Source of the DNA: Granulicella sp. L56
Lineage (GTDB): Bacteria > Acidobacteriota > Terriglobia > Terriglobales > Acidobacteriaceae
DNA: 64,000 nucleotides
Direction: 5' to 3'
Assembly: GCF_009765835.1 (NCBI RefSeq)
Contig: NZ_LMUS01000001.1
Span: 1,495,559 to 1,559,558, forward strand
Notes under the pieces: generated by a model
What the model was told of the DNA's origin: nothing
Databases searched by the model: none
What the model saw: only the letters and a program-made list of their open reading frames with translations
Part shown: piece after piece, positions 9,468-17,589 of the stretch
How the letters are laid out: every line of letters begins with the position of its first letter
How positions within the stretch are numbered: position 1 is the first letter of the stretch
Program-made: the position numbers and the translations under genes

Positions 9468-10445
9468 ATGGATACCAAGCGTCCCGGCGGACAGGAAAAA
9501 TCATTCGATATCACTATCGCGGGGGAGACCAACCTCGACCTTATCCTCTACGGTCTGCCGGAGGAGATGCCCGTTGAGCGAGAGCTGCTTGGCTCCGGCT
9601 TCAAGGTCACTCTCGGCGGATCCTCCTCAATCCTCGCCCACAATCTTGCTATGCTCGGCAACCGAGTAGGCTTTGCCTCGCAGGTTGGCAGTGACGAGAT
9701 GGGAGAGATCGCCCTTGCCCGCCTCGCCGAAAGCGGCGTCGACCTCTCTCAGATCAAACGCCAGCACCGCGTCGATACCGGCGTCACCCTGTTGCTGCCG
9801 CATGGCCGCCGGCGTCACATCCTGACCTACCTTGGGGCGATGGCGGAGATGACCGTCTCCGATTTGAGTCTCGACTATCTCACCTCATCCCGCCACTTTC
9901 ATCTCTCATCGCTCTTTCTGCAAACAGCACTTCAACCCGGATTGCCTGAACTTTTCGATCGGTTGAAGGCTGCCGATCTGACGATCTCGCTCGACACCAA
10001 CGACGATCCCAGCGATACATGGGGAGGCGTACTCGATCAGCTCCTCGACCGGACCGACCTTCTTCTGCCCAACGAGGACGAGGTCATGCGCATCGCTCGA
10101 AGGCCCACGCTCGAACAATCGCTCGATCTGCTGGCTGCTCGCGTTCCATTGATCGTCGTGAAGTGTGGCGCGCGCGGGGCCGTCGTGCAGCAAGGGAAGC
10201 AACGCGATTGGGTCTCCCCTCTCTCGGTCGAACCCGTCGACACCATTGGAGCTGGCGACAGCTTCAACGCCGGCTTCCTCAGCTCGTATCTAAAGGGCGA
10301 AGATCCCGTGCGCGCCGCCGCTATGGGAAACGTCACCGGAGCCTTATCTACTTTACGGACAGGCGGCACGGAAGCCTTCCGCGATATCGAGCTTCGCGAC
10401 GCGTTCCTCAAGCAATACACCATATCTGCGGTATCCGGCGCCTGA
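9468..10445 (+). CDS. PfkB/ribokinase-family carbohydrate kinase (probable tagatose-6-phosphate or related sugar kinase)
   Basis: 325 residues from ATG at 9468, preceded by AAGAGG at proper spacing; upstream in-frame codons run into the AT-rich promoter and are rejected. The N-terminal half has the sugar-binding GGSSSILAHNLAMLGNRVGFASQVG (G-G-x-x-x-N-x-A type) and the C-terminal half the PfkB signature 2 DTIGAGDSFNAGF with the catalytic Asp. It transfers phosphate from ATP to a sugar or sugar phosphate in the cytoplasm. Divergence from agaS-kbaZ points to tagatose-6-phosphate, giving tagatose-1,6-bisphosphate; a kinase for free galactosamine or another sugar cannot be ruled out. Confidence 0.85.
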   Translation: MDTKRPGGQEKSFDITIAGETNLDLILYGLPEEMPVERELLGSGFKVTLGGSSSILAHNLAMLGNRVGFASQVGSDEMGEIALARLAESGVDLSQIKRQHRVDTGVTLLLPHGRRRHILTYLGAMAEMTVSDLSLDYLTSSRHFHLSSLFLQTALQPGLPELFDRLKAADLTISLDTNDDPSDTWGGVLDQLLDRTDLLLPNEDEVMRIARRPTLEQSLDLLAARVPLIVVKCGARGAVVQQGKQRDWVSPLSVEPVDTIGAGDSFNAGFLSSYLKGEDPVRAAAMGNVTGALSTLRTGGTEAFRDIELRDAFLKQYTISAVSGA

Positions 10446-10758
10446 CACTGCTTTGTATTTAATCCTCCGGACTGCGTACTGAAGTTCGGACTTATTGTTT
10501 TTTGCCGGCAGCAATCGACGCTACACAACCTTCAGGATGCAACTCGGCCTGGCCACCAACGAGCACTCGCTGAGGAAGAATCTTGCTGTTTTTTCCGTAA
10601 GCCACGGGCGCAAAACTGCGCTTTACCATTGTTCTTTTTGATGTGGAGATAGAGTCGGACTTCCATGCGGACCTCAAAGGTATATACCGTTTGAGCAAGG
10701 CCAACCGCCGGAATTTAATGAACACACTCGGAAACAAGCCTGTAAGTGATTGAAAACA
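10446..10758. other. Gene-free stretch with one unassigned short frame
   Basis: 313 bases between the kinase and tRNA-Pro. The only frame of any length is on the reverse strand (10492-10737, 81 codons, ending SIAAGKKQ). It resembles no family I know, lacks a ribosome binding site and may be the end of a lost gene or chance. Nothing else was recognised. Confidence 0.3.
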
Positions 10759-10835
<77 letters not shown>

Positions 10836-10873
10836 ACTTCTTTTAGTCTATCGCATTCATGCGGCAGCTCACG

Positions 10874-11410
10874 CTACATTGCGAAGAGGCGATGCATATC
10901 CATGCCAATCGCTTGCAACACATGTTCCGCCATCCATGCAACCAGCAACAGCGGCAATAGAATCAGCGCGGCCAGCACAATGCACAGCACAATCAGGAAT
11001 ATCCAACTCTGGATCGTATTTTTTCGCGGCTGCACCAGGCTGCCTGCCAGCAGGGCGTAGTTGCGCCGGTTCGCGCGCCAGGCGATGTCGAACATATCGC
11101 CAATAATCGGGACCGATCCCACCACCACCTCGATACCGACATTGGCCGCCATGCGCGCCAGCGTTACATACGAAACACCGCGAATCCATGCCGCGATAAT
11201 GATGATGCACGAAGCAATTCCGCCGATCACATCGCCGATTCCCGGAATGACGCCGACAATGCCATCGAGGCCAAAGCGAATCGACGTTCCGGGAATCCTC
11301 AGGAAGTCGTCGAGAACATGCGACAGCAGGTCCAGGTTCTCGTCATCGAATAGCTTTCCCCCGCGTTTCGTGCGTGGCGGCAGAACCTCGGGCTTTGCTG
11401 TAAATTCCAT
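10874..11410 (-). CDS. DUF4112 membrane protein
   Basis: 178 residues from ATG at 11410, chosen because GGGGAG lies four bases upstream; a GTG four codons earlier is possible. The core RIPGTSIRFGLDGIVGVIPGIGDVIGG and VGSVPIIGDMFDIAWRANRRNYALL is diagnostic of DUF4112, a small inner-membrane family with two glycine-rich re-entrant hydrophobic segments. A further strong transmembrane helix lies near the C-terminus (about 135-165). Function is unknown. It stands alone between two tRNA genes, divergent from tRNA-His. Confidence 0.85.
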   Translation of the reverse strand: MEFTAKPEVLPPRTKRGGKLFDDENLDLLSHVLDDFLRIPGTSIRFGLDGIVGVIPGIGDVIGGIASCIIIIAAWIRGVSYVTLARMAANVGIEVVVGSVPIIGDMFDIAWRANRRNYALLAGSLVQPRKNTIQSWIFLIVLCIVLAALILLPLLLVAWMAEHVLQAIGMDMHRLFAM

Positions 11411-11433
11411 CGCGCTCCCCACTATCCCGGTGC

Positions 11434-11439
11434 TATAAT
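11434..11439 (+). promoter_or_regulatory. -10 box of tRNA-His
   Basis: A perfect TATAAT ends 11 bases before the tRNA-His 5' end. No good -35 hexamer stands at the usual distance. Confidence 0.6.
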
Positions 11440-11450
11440 TCTGAGTATAC

Positions 11451-11526
11451 GGCGGCTATAGTTCAGTGGCAGAACGCCGCTCTGTGGCAGCGGATGTCGT
11501 GGGTTCGAAACCCACTAGCCGCCCCA
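11451..11526 (+). tRNA. tRNA-His (anticodon GTG)
   Basis: A 76-base cloverleaf with anticodon loop CTGTGGC (anticodon GTG). The extra G at position -1 (11451) faces C73, the identity element of tRNA-His, and CCA is encoded (11524-11526). T arm: GTGGG-TTCGAAA-CCCAC. Confidence 0.97.
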
Positions 11527-11584
11527 AAATCTTCTCTCCTCGTAGAAGTCCAGCTTATAGACGACTCCAGGTTCTCGATCCATC

Positions 11585-12346
11585 GTGGTGTCTACCCAAG
11601 CCTCAACTCGAATCTTCGCCGGAACCTCCGGCTGGGCTTACCCGACGTGGAAACCTGACTTCTATCCTCCTCGCACTCCCGCAAAGAAGTTCCTCGAGTT
11701 CTACGCCTCGCAGCTCACCTCTGTCGAGGTCAATTACACCTTTCGCGCCTTGCCTACCACAAAAATACTCGAAGGCTGGCTCGCTGCCACTCCGCCGCAT
11801 TTCCGCTTCAGCTTCAAGGCCCCGCAGCGCATCACCCACTTCAGACGCCTCCGCGATTGTGATGCCGACGTGGCTCAGTTTATCGCCGCGCTCGAACCGG
11901 TCCGCCAAGCTGGCAAGCTCGGCCTCCTGCTCTTTCAACTTCCGCCAAACTTCAAGGCCGACGCCAGCCTGCTCACAGCGTTCCTCACTACCCCGGCATT
12001 GCAGACATCAGGCACGCCCCGCATCGCGTTTGAATTTCGCCACCAATCCTGGTTCAACGAAGAGATTTATACCATCCTGCGCCAGCACGAAGCCGCGCTC
12101 TGTATCGCCCAAAGTGACGACCTCGTTACCCCCGAGATCCATACCGCAACTGAATTTACCTGCTTCCGTCTGCGTAGCAGCGGCGGCTATTCCTCCGTCG
12201 AGCTCGACTCGTTCGCCAAACGTTTCACCGCACTCGCGCAGCAGCGCAATGTCTACGCCTACTTCAAGCACGAGGACGAACCCACCGGCGCACTCAACGC
12301 CAAAGCTTTCCTCGACCGCACACTTGCCATCGAGGACAAGCATTGA
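11585..12346 (+). CDS. DUF72 (YecE-like) TIM-barrel protein
   Basis: 253 residues from a GTG start. The N-terminal GTSGWAYPTWKPDFYP, then FYASQLTSVEVNYTFRALP, LLFQLPPNFKAD and FEFRHQSWF are the conserved blocks of DUF72, a TIM-barrel family of unknown activity found in most phyla. The C-terminal YAYFKHEDEPTGALNAKAF is also standard. It is probably co-transcribed with the following hydrolase, whose ATG overlaps its stop by one base. Confidence 0.85.
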   Translation: MVSTQASTRIFAGTSGWAYPTWKPDFYPPRTPAKKFLEFYASQLTSVEVNYTFRALPTTKILEGWLAATPPHFRFSFKAPQRITHFRRLRDCDADVAQFIAALEPVRQAGKLGLLLFQLPPNFKADASLLTAFLTTPALQTSGTPRIAFEFRHQSWFNEEIYTILRQHEAALCIAQSDDLVTPEIHTATEFTCFRLRSSGGYSSVELDSFAKRFTALAQQRNVYAYFKHEDEPTGALNAKAFLDRTLAIEDKH

Positions 12347-13383
12347 TGTCAGCAACAACGCTCGCAACCGACACCGTTCAAATCGCCGATTTTCAACCGC
12401 GGCGCTTCCTGCACAATGGCCATCTGCAGACCATCTTCGGCAACTATCTGCCGCGCACGAACAGCCTTCCTCCGGGCGAGGCCCAGCTCGTCGAGGTCTC
12501 CCCGGCCACCGACTACCAGATCTCCAGCCAGGTCCTCTGCCACTGCCACTGGCAGCCCGAAGACGTCCGCGCCGCACGTCCTACGATCATCATCGTGCAT
12601 GGCCTCGAAGGCTCGTCCAACTCGCAGTATGTAATCGGCAACTCCAACAAGCTTTGGCGGGCAGGTTGCAACATCGTCCGCATGAACATGCGTAACTGTG
12701 GTGGCACCGAAGCGCTTGCACCCACGCTCTACCACTCCGGACTATCGAGCGACGTCGACGCGGTCATGCGCTTCTTCGTCGATCTGCATCAGCTTCAATC
12801 CATCGCGCTCATCGGCTACTCTATGGGTGGCAACCTTGTGCTCAAGCTCGCCGGCGACCTCGGCAAAACTCCGCCGCCACAGCTCCGCGCGGTCATCGGC
12901 GTCTCCCCGGTCATCGACCTTGCGCCCTCCTCCGACGCTCTTCATCTCTGGCAGAACCGCATCTACGAGAAGAAATTTGTGCGGGCCATGCTTCGCCGTT
13001 TTCGCCGTAAGGCAGCGCTCTTCCCTCGCGCCTTCGATCCCAATCGTGCCATCGGCATCAGTTCGCTCCGCGACTTCGACGAGCGCATCATCGCCCTCTA
13101 CGCCGGTTTCTCCGGGGCCGAGGACTACTACCATCGCGTGGCCGCAGCCCGCGTCATCGATCAAATCACCGTCCCCACGCTCATCCTGAACTCTCTCGAC
13201 GACCCTTTCATCCGCATCGCGCCCGATACCCGCGATAAGATCGTGGCGAACCCAAATATCACCTTCCTCGAAACTGCCCAGGGCGGCCACTGCGCCTTTC
13301 TCGCCCAACCGGACCCCTCCATCTGCTACGACGGCTACTGGGCCGAGCACACCCTCCTGCGCTTCATCCTTGCCAATGCATAA
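12346..13383 (+). CDS. YheT-type alpha/beta hydrolase
   Basis: 345 residues from ATG at 12346, sharing the A of the upstream TGA. FLHNGHLQTIFGNYLPR at the N-terminus is typical of the YheT/ABHD1-3 family. The nucleophile elbow is GYSMGGNLVLKLA; the acid is in LDDPFI and the histidine in QGGHCAFL, giving a complete Ser-Asp-His triad. No signal peptide, so cytoplasmic. The family has esterase or lipase-like activity on poorly defined substrates. Confidence 0.85.
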   Translation: MSATTLATDTVQIADFQPRRFLHNGHLQTIFGNYLPRTNSLPPGEAQLVEVSPATDYQISSQVLCHCHWQPEDVRAARPTIIIVHGLEGSSNSQYVIGNSNKLWRAGCNIVRMNMRNCGGTEALAPTLYHSGLSSDVDAVMRFFVDLHQLQSIALIGYSMGGNLVLKLAGDLGKTPPPQLRAVIGVSPVIDLAPSSDALHLWQNRIYEKKFVRAMLRRFRRKAALFPRAFDPNRAIGISSLRDFDERIIALYAGFSGAEDYYHRVAAARVIDQITVPTLILNSLDDPFIRIAPDTRDKIVANPNITFLETAQGGHCAFLAQPDPSICYDGYWAEHTLLRFILANA

Positions 13384-13426
13384 GCCATTCCCTACCAGCC
13401 TCAGACTCCCGCTAAGATAGTGATTG

Positions 13427-14047
13427 ATGCTCGCCGAATGGTCCGTAGAAGCCTCCGCAGACGATCCCGTCCTCGTCATTCCCTGGTCTGACCCCTCAGA
13501 CCCCAGCGGCAATCGTCGTTTCATCGACCTGCGCGAAAATCCGTACGACCTCGAACATCTCCCCGAAGCGGAGCTTCATCCTCCGCTCATGCATGCTCTC
13601 CGCTCCCTCAACGCGCCCCGCTCGCCTGTATTCACGGCCAAATGCGATGCATGGCCGCTCCAACCCAAACAAGATGCAGACGAGCTGGAACAGCTTCGCC
13701 TCAACCTCGATATCTTCGATGACGCCTCCCACGATGCCTCGGACGGCTTCGTCAGCTATATCGACATCCTCTGGCGCGAGCGCTCGATCTTCACCTCGTT
13801 CCACCAGCACGAGCAGCTTCTCCACCGCCTCACCCGGCACGCCGCTCCGCTCAGCCATCCCTATGCAATGCTCGACTGCGTTCTGCGCCCTGCGCTCGTC
13901 GACCTCACCGGGCCACAGGAGGGCTTCGCCCTCAGCCTCTATATCAAGTCCCTCGGCCACGATCCACAATCTGCCGAAGAGAACTGGGCCAGCGCCCTCG
14001 ACGCCATCGTAGGCCTCGTCCGCAGCAAAGATCTCTCCTTCGCCTAA
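13427..14047 (+). CDS. Conserved-looking hypothetical protein
   Basis: 206 residues, start set at ATG 13427; no clear ribosome binding site. I do not recognise a family. The protein is soluble, acidic, with FIDLRENPYDLEHLPEAELHPPL near residue 30 and a helical second half (SYIDILWRERSIFTSFHQHEQLLHRL). Base composition and codon use match the neighbours and the frame is clean, so it is probably real. It follows the hydrolase by 43 bases and precedes tRNA-Arg. Confidence 0.6.
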   Translation: MLAEWSVEASADDPVLVIPWSDPSDPSGNRRFIDLRENPYDLEHLPEAELHPPLMHALRSLNAPRSPVFTAKCDAWPLQPKQDADELEQLRLNLDIFDDASHDASDGFVSYIDILWRERSIFTSFHQHEQLLHRLTRHAAPLSHPYAMLDCVLRPALVDLTGPQEGFALSLYIKSLGHDPQSAEENWASALDAIVGLVRSKDLSFA

Positions 14048-14099
14048 GTGTTTTCCGGTTGACCGTCCCACCCGCTACAATCGAATCAGGAACGTATAG

Positions 14100-14175
14100 G
14101 GGCGAGTAGCTCAATGGATAGAGCATCAGCCTTCTAAGCTGACGGTTGCAGGTTCGAGCCCTGCCTCGCTCACCA
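14100..14175 (+). tRNA. tRNA-Arg (anticodon TCT)
   Basis: 76-base cloverleaf: acceptor GGGCGAG pairs with CTCGCTC (one G-T pair), D arm GCTC-AATGGATA-GAGC, anticodon loop CTTCTAA giving TCT, T arm GCAGG-TTCGAGC-CCTGC, discriminator A and encoded CCA. Confidence 0.97.
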
Positions 14176-14220
14176 CACCCTCTACATTCCGTCATTGCGC
14201 GCCGGCCCACGGAAAACGAA

Positions 14221-14247
14221 AGGGGCCGCCAATATATAGCGGCCCCT
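14221..14247 (-). terminator. Rho-independent terminator of ppa
   Basis: AGGGGCCGC and GCGGCCCCT form a perfect nine-pair stem around a nine-base AT loop. On the reverse strand, downstream of ppa, it is followed by TTTCGTTTT. Confidence 0.8.
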
Positions 14248-14274
14248 GACTTTACGTCTTCCCTCAATTACTTT

Positions 14275-14832
14275 CTACTTCTTAGCAACAGCCTCTGCCT
14301 GAATCTTCGCCTTATTGTCGATAAAGGTCTGCTGTGCTTCGAGCACCTTATCGCGGGCAAAAGAAGCATCGCGCCAGCCTTTTACCTCGACACGCTTACC
14401 CTCAAGGTCCTTATAGATAGCAAAGAAGTGCGTGATCTCCTTGAGCATGTGCGGGTAGATCTCGGAGTAGTTCCAGACGTCCTGGTAGCGCGGATTATTC
14501 TTGCCGACACACAGTACCTTCTCATCAGCTACGCCCTGATCGAGCATCTCCAGCACACCGATGGGACGAACCTCTTGAATGCAGCCCGAAAAACTAGGCG
14601 TATCAACGAGCACCAGGACGTCCAGCGGATCGCCATCAGCCGCAAGGGTGCTCGGAATAAAGCCATAATCCCCGGGATAGTGAACGGGCGAATAAAGATT
14701 GCGGTCCAGCCGGAAGACATGCAGCTTCTTGTCATACTCGTATTTGTTGATGCCTTCGGAGGGGATCTCGATGACGGCGTTGATTACCTCGGGCGCTTTA
14801 TCTCCGATGGGTAGCTCAAGATAGTTCGGCAT
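14275..14832 (-). CDS. ppa: Inorganic pyrophosphatase, family I
   Basis: 185 residues from ATG 14832 (MPNYLELPIG), the usual length and start for bacterial family I enzymes; an upstream extension is possible but unlike the family. The active site is intact: KYEYDK, YGFIPSTLAADGDPLDVLV (metal-binding D-G-D-P-L-D) and a later K-x-x-K-like region. Hydrolyses pyrophosphate to drive biosynthesis in the cytoplasm. Single gene with its own terminator. Confidence 0.93.
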   Translation of the reverse strand: MPNYLELPIGDKAPEVINAVIEIPSEGINKYEYDKKLHVFRLDRNLYSPVHYPGDYGFIPSTLAADGDPLDVLVLVDTPSFSGCIQEVRPIGVLEMLDQGVADEKVLCVGKNNPRYQDVWNYSEIYPHMLKEITHFFAIYKDLEGKRVEVKGWRDASFARDKVLEAQQTFIDNKAKIQAEAVAKK

Positions 14833-14945
14833 AAAATCTGGGATCTCTTCTCGTGTGCGAAATTTTGCAGCTTGTGGCAATGCGATCGCAACTGCCGGCG
14901 GCAACTGCTCCCTCTCCGTTTTAGGAAGGAAAGCGGCACCTTGTC

Positions 14946-14951
14946 TATAAT
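14946..14951 (+). promoter_or_regulatory. -10 box placing the purS start at the transcript start
   Basis: A perfect TATAAT ends only eight bases before the purS ATG at 14960. With normal initiation 6-9 bases downstream of the -10 box the message would start at or next to the ATG, and no Shine-Dalgarno sequence is visible, so a leaderless message is predicted. The -35 region is poor. Confidence 0.45.
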
Positions 14952-14959
14952 CAAGCAGA

Positions 14960-15205
14960 ATGAAGGCTCATGTCTATGTCACGCTGAAACGAACGGTGCT
15001 GGATGCCCAGGGGCAGACAGTTGCGGATGCACTACGGCGAATGGAATATCGCGGCGTTGCTGACGTACGGCAGGGAAAGTATTTCCTGCTGACTTTGGAA
15101 GATGGATTGGACCAGAACGCGGCGCAGGCCGAGATCGAACGGATCGCGCGCGAGGTGCTGACCAATCCGGTAATCGAAGAGTTTACCTTCCGGCTGGAAC
15201 CCTAA
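14960..15205 (+). CDS. purS: Phosphoribosylformylglycinamidine synthase subunit PurS
   Basis: 81 residues, the normal PurS size. MKAHVYVTLKRTVLDAQGQT followed by ALRRMEYRGVADVRQGKYF and the C-terminal EVLTNPVIEEFTF are conserved PurS features. PurS bridges the glutaminase PurQ and the synthetase PurL in step four of purine synthesis. purQ and purL usually follow directly; here the next gene is hemE, so the subunit gene is an orphan in this window. Confidence 0.9.
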   Translation: MKAHVYVTLKRTVLDAQGQTVADALRRMEYRGVADVRQGKYFLLTLEDGLDQNAAQAEIERIAREVLTNPVIEEFTFRLEP

Positions 15206-15291
15206 ACACTGCGTTCCCACCGTTTCCGGTCAAAATTCATCGCCATGGCTGGAAGCGGCAATCGGCTGGTGCTAGGCTCAAAAGCATAGCA

Positions 15292-16416
15292 ATGGAGAAC
15301 CCTTTGAGTCCTTCGTCGATCCCTGCATCCCTGGAAACCATTGCGGCGCTTCAACCTGCCGGAAATGCCTCCGCCGGAAGCAGATTTGTTCGCGCCTGTC
15401 TTCGTCAGCCTGTCGATCGCACCCCCATCTGGCTGCTGCGCCAGGCTGGGCGATACATGCCCGAATACATGGCAGTGCGCAAGCACCATTCGCTGCTCGA
15501 CATCTGCCGAACCCCTGATATTGCCGCCGAAGTGACCATCACCGCCGCCGAGCGGCTGAGCGTCGACGCCGCAATTATCTTTGCCGATCTGCTGCTGCCG
15601 TTTACCCCCATGGGGCTCGACTTCGAATTTCTCGCCGGCGAAGGTCCGGTCGTGCACTCCCCCGTGCGCACCGTTGAACACGTACGCGCTCTCCGCACCG
15701 ACCGCATCGACGAACTAAGTTATGTAGCGCGGGCCATTGAGAAGGTCGCCGCTCACTTCTCCGCTCCACGAGCAGATGGCGACCAGCTTGGCATCATCGG
15801 ATTTTGCGGCGCGCCGTTCACCTTGGCCAGTTACATGATCGAGGGCGGCTCTTCGCGCAACTACATCGAAACTAAAAAACTGATGTACAGCGACAACATC
15901 GCGTGGCCGATGCTGATGGAAAAGCTGGTGACGGTGCTGGTCGGATTTGCACAGCAGCAGGTGGAAGCCGGAGCCGACGTCATCCAGATCTTCGATAGCT
16001 GGGTCGGCGCGCTGAGCGTGACCGATTACCGCCGCTACTGCCTCCCCGCCGTCACAGAACTCGTCCGCAGAATTCAGTCGATGGGAGTTCCCGTCATCTA
16101 CTTCGGCGTAGACACCGCCTCGCTTCTCCCCGCCATGGCCGAGACCGGAGCAGACGTCATCGGGCTCGACTGGCGCATTCCTCTCGACCAGGGATGGAAG
16201 GCCGTCGGCACCGGCCATGCCGTGCAAGGAAACCTCGACCCTATCACTCTGTTTGCCCCCGAAGAGATTCTCAAAGACCGAGTACGCGAGGTGTTGGCAG
16301 CAGCAGCCGGGCGTCCCGGCCATATCTTCAACCTCGGTCACGGCATCGTCCCCGGAACTCCCGTTGAAAACGTAATCAAAGTCGTCGAATGGGTCAAGGA
16401 GTACGGAGCGCTATGA
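15292..16416 (+). CDS. hemE: Uroporphyrinogen III decarboxylase
   Basis: 374 residues. Signature 1 is RTPIWLLRQAGRYMPEYMAVR and signature 2 is GFCGAPFTLASYMIEGG; the catalytic Asp lies in FADLLLPFTPMGLDFEF. It converts uroporphyrinogen III to coproporphyrinogen III in the cytoplasm. First gene of a tight heme operon: hemH overlaps its stop by four bases (ATGA). Confidence 0.95.
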   Translation: MENPLSPSSIPASLETIAALQPAGNASAGSRFVRACLRQPVDRTPIWLLRQAGRYMPEYMAVRKHHSLLDICRTPDIAAEVTITAAERLSVDAAIIFADLLLPFTPMGLDFEFLAGEGPVVHSPVRTVEHVRALRTDRIDELSYVARAIEKVAAHFSAPRADGDQLGIIGFCGAPFTLASYMIEGGSSRNYIETKKLMYSDNIAWPMLMEKLVTVLVGFAQQQVEAGADVIQIFDSWVGALSVTDYRRYCLPAVTELVRRIQSMGVPVIYFGVDTASLLPAMAETGADVIGLDWRIPLDQGWKAVGTGHAVQGNLDPITLFAPEEILKDRVREVLAAAAGRPGHIFNLGHGIVPGTPVENVIKVVEWVKEYGAL

Positions 16417-17429
16417 GCGGAGAGGCAGGCCGAAGCGCCGTTCTGCTGCTCGCGCACGGCACTCCCGACGTGCTCGGTGAGATGGCCGCGTATCTTGCCA
16501 AAGTGACCGGTGGCAGACCGCTCCCCCAAGAAGTTGTGGAAGAGTTGCAGCACAGGTATCAGCAGATTGGCCTGGGCGAAACGCCGGGAGCCGAAGCCCC
16601 ACCGCTGACCAAATGGACGCTCATTCAAGCGAATCTGCTGGAGCGCGCCTTGGATCGAATCGGCGACTCCAATACCAGGGTTTACGTGGGGATGCGGAAC
16701 TGGCATCCCTACATCGCCGATGCCATCGCCAAGATGCGGCTCGACGGCGTAACCCACATCAAGGCGATCTGCCTCGCTCCGCAAAACTCCCGCACCAGCG
16801 TTGGCCTCTATCGCAAGGCCGTGCTCGCCGCCGCTGATGGCCTCGAGGTTGACTTCGTCGCCGGATGGGCCGAGCATCCCCTGCTCGCGCAGGCGTTTGC
16901 CGAGCGCCTGTGGCCGGTGTGGGCGTTGGCCTGCGCCCAATCAGGACGACGCATTCCCGTGCTGTTCACAGCGCACAGCGTTCCCTGCCGCACCGTAATG
17001 ACAAAGACGGCTGATGACGGAACATCCGAGCCTCCCGACACCTACGCCGTAGAGGCAAAGCGCACCGCCGAGCTCGTCGCCGAGCGCATGGCCCCGGTCG
17101 GATTTGGAGAGAAGGACTGGTACTTCGCCTTCCAGAGCCAGGGCATCAGCGGAGGCCCATGGATCGGCCCGACCGTAGAGGACACGCTCAAGGCCATCAA
17201 AGAAGAGGGCCACGTTGGCGTCGTCATGCAGCCCGTAGGTTTTCTCTGCGACCACGTCGAAATTCTGTACGACATCGATATAGCCTTCACAGAGAAGGCA
17301 AAGGCGCTCGGCTTAAAACTGTGGCGAGCCGAAAGCCTGAACGACTCCGACATACTGATCAACGCCTTAACAGAGATCGCGTCAGGTCAATATAAAGCCG
17401 TAGTCGATGAGGTAATAGTTCCAGCGTAG
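16413..17429 (+). CDS. hemH: Ferrochelatase
   Basis: 338 residues from ATG 16413, which overlaps the hemE stop and has GGAG four bases upstream. LLLAHGTPDVLGEM opens the protein, GMRNWHPYIADAI follows, VLFTAHSVP carries the conserved His of the metal site and FAFQSQGISGGPWIGP the conserved Ser-Gln block; the C-terminal PVGFLCDHVEILYDID holds the conserved Asp/Glu. Inserts Fe2+ into the porphyrin. Whether it uses protoporphyrin IX or coproporphyrin III cannot be read from this alone. Confidence 0.92.
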   Translation: MSGEAGRSAVLLLAHGTPDVLGEMAAYLAKVTGGRPLPQEVVEELQHRYQQIGLGETPGAEAPPLTKWTLIQANLLERALDRIGDSNTRVYVGMRNWHPYIADAIAKMRLDGVTHIKAICLAPQNSRTSVGLYRKAVLAAADGLEVDFVAGWAEHPLLAQAFAERLWPVWALACAQSGRRIPVLFTAHSVPCRTVMTKTADDGTSEPPDTYAVEAKRTAELVAERMAPVGFGEKDWYFAFQSQGISGGPWIGPTVEDTLKAIKEEGHVGVVMQPVGFLCDHVEILYDIDIAFTEKAKALGLKLWRAESLNDSDILINALTEIASGQYKAVVDEVIVPA

Positions 17430-17463
17430 GTTTAGGCATTCCGATTTCGCCGTCCACCAAATC

Positions 17464-17513
17464 ACGTCATCTCAACCGGAGCGCAGCGCAGTGGAGAGAC
17501 CTCTGTATTTCGC
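17464..17513 (+). repeat. Dispersed repeat family A, copy 1
   Basis: About 50 bases beginning ACGTCATCTCAACCGGAGCG, then AGCGCAGTGGAGAGACC, CTGTATTTCGC. It lies between hemH and hemY and is non-coding. Members of the same family lie at 19585, 28318, 32233, 32516, 38233, 47048 (inverted) and, diverged, 49600 (inverted). Confidence 0.85.
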
Positions 17514-17589
17514 TTTTCACTCCACCCGCAAAGATTCTCTGTGAAAATGCTCTAGGCTAATAAAAGCCAGAGCATTTTTTGGAGCGTGG

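Noticed and set aside
10492..10737. 81-codon reverse frame ending SIAAGKKQ
   Set aside because: No family, no ribosome binding site, odd composition; kept only as a possible remnant.
14040..14099. TTGACC...TACAAT promoter of tRNA-Arg
   Set aside because: The spacer is only 11 bases, too short for a sigma-70 promoter.
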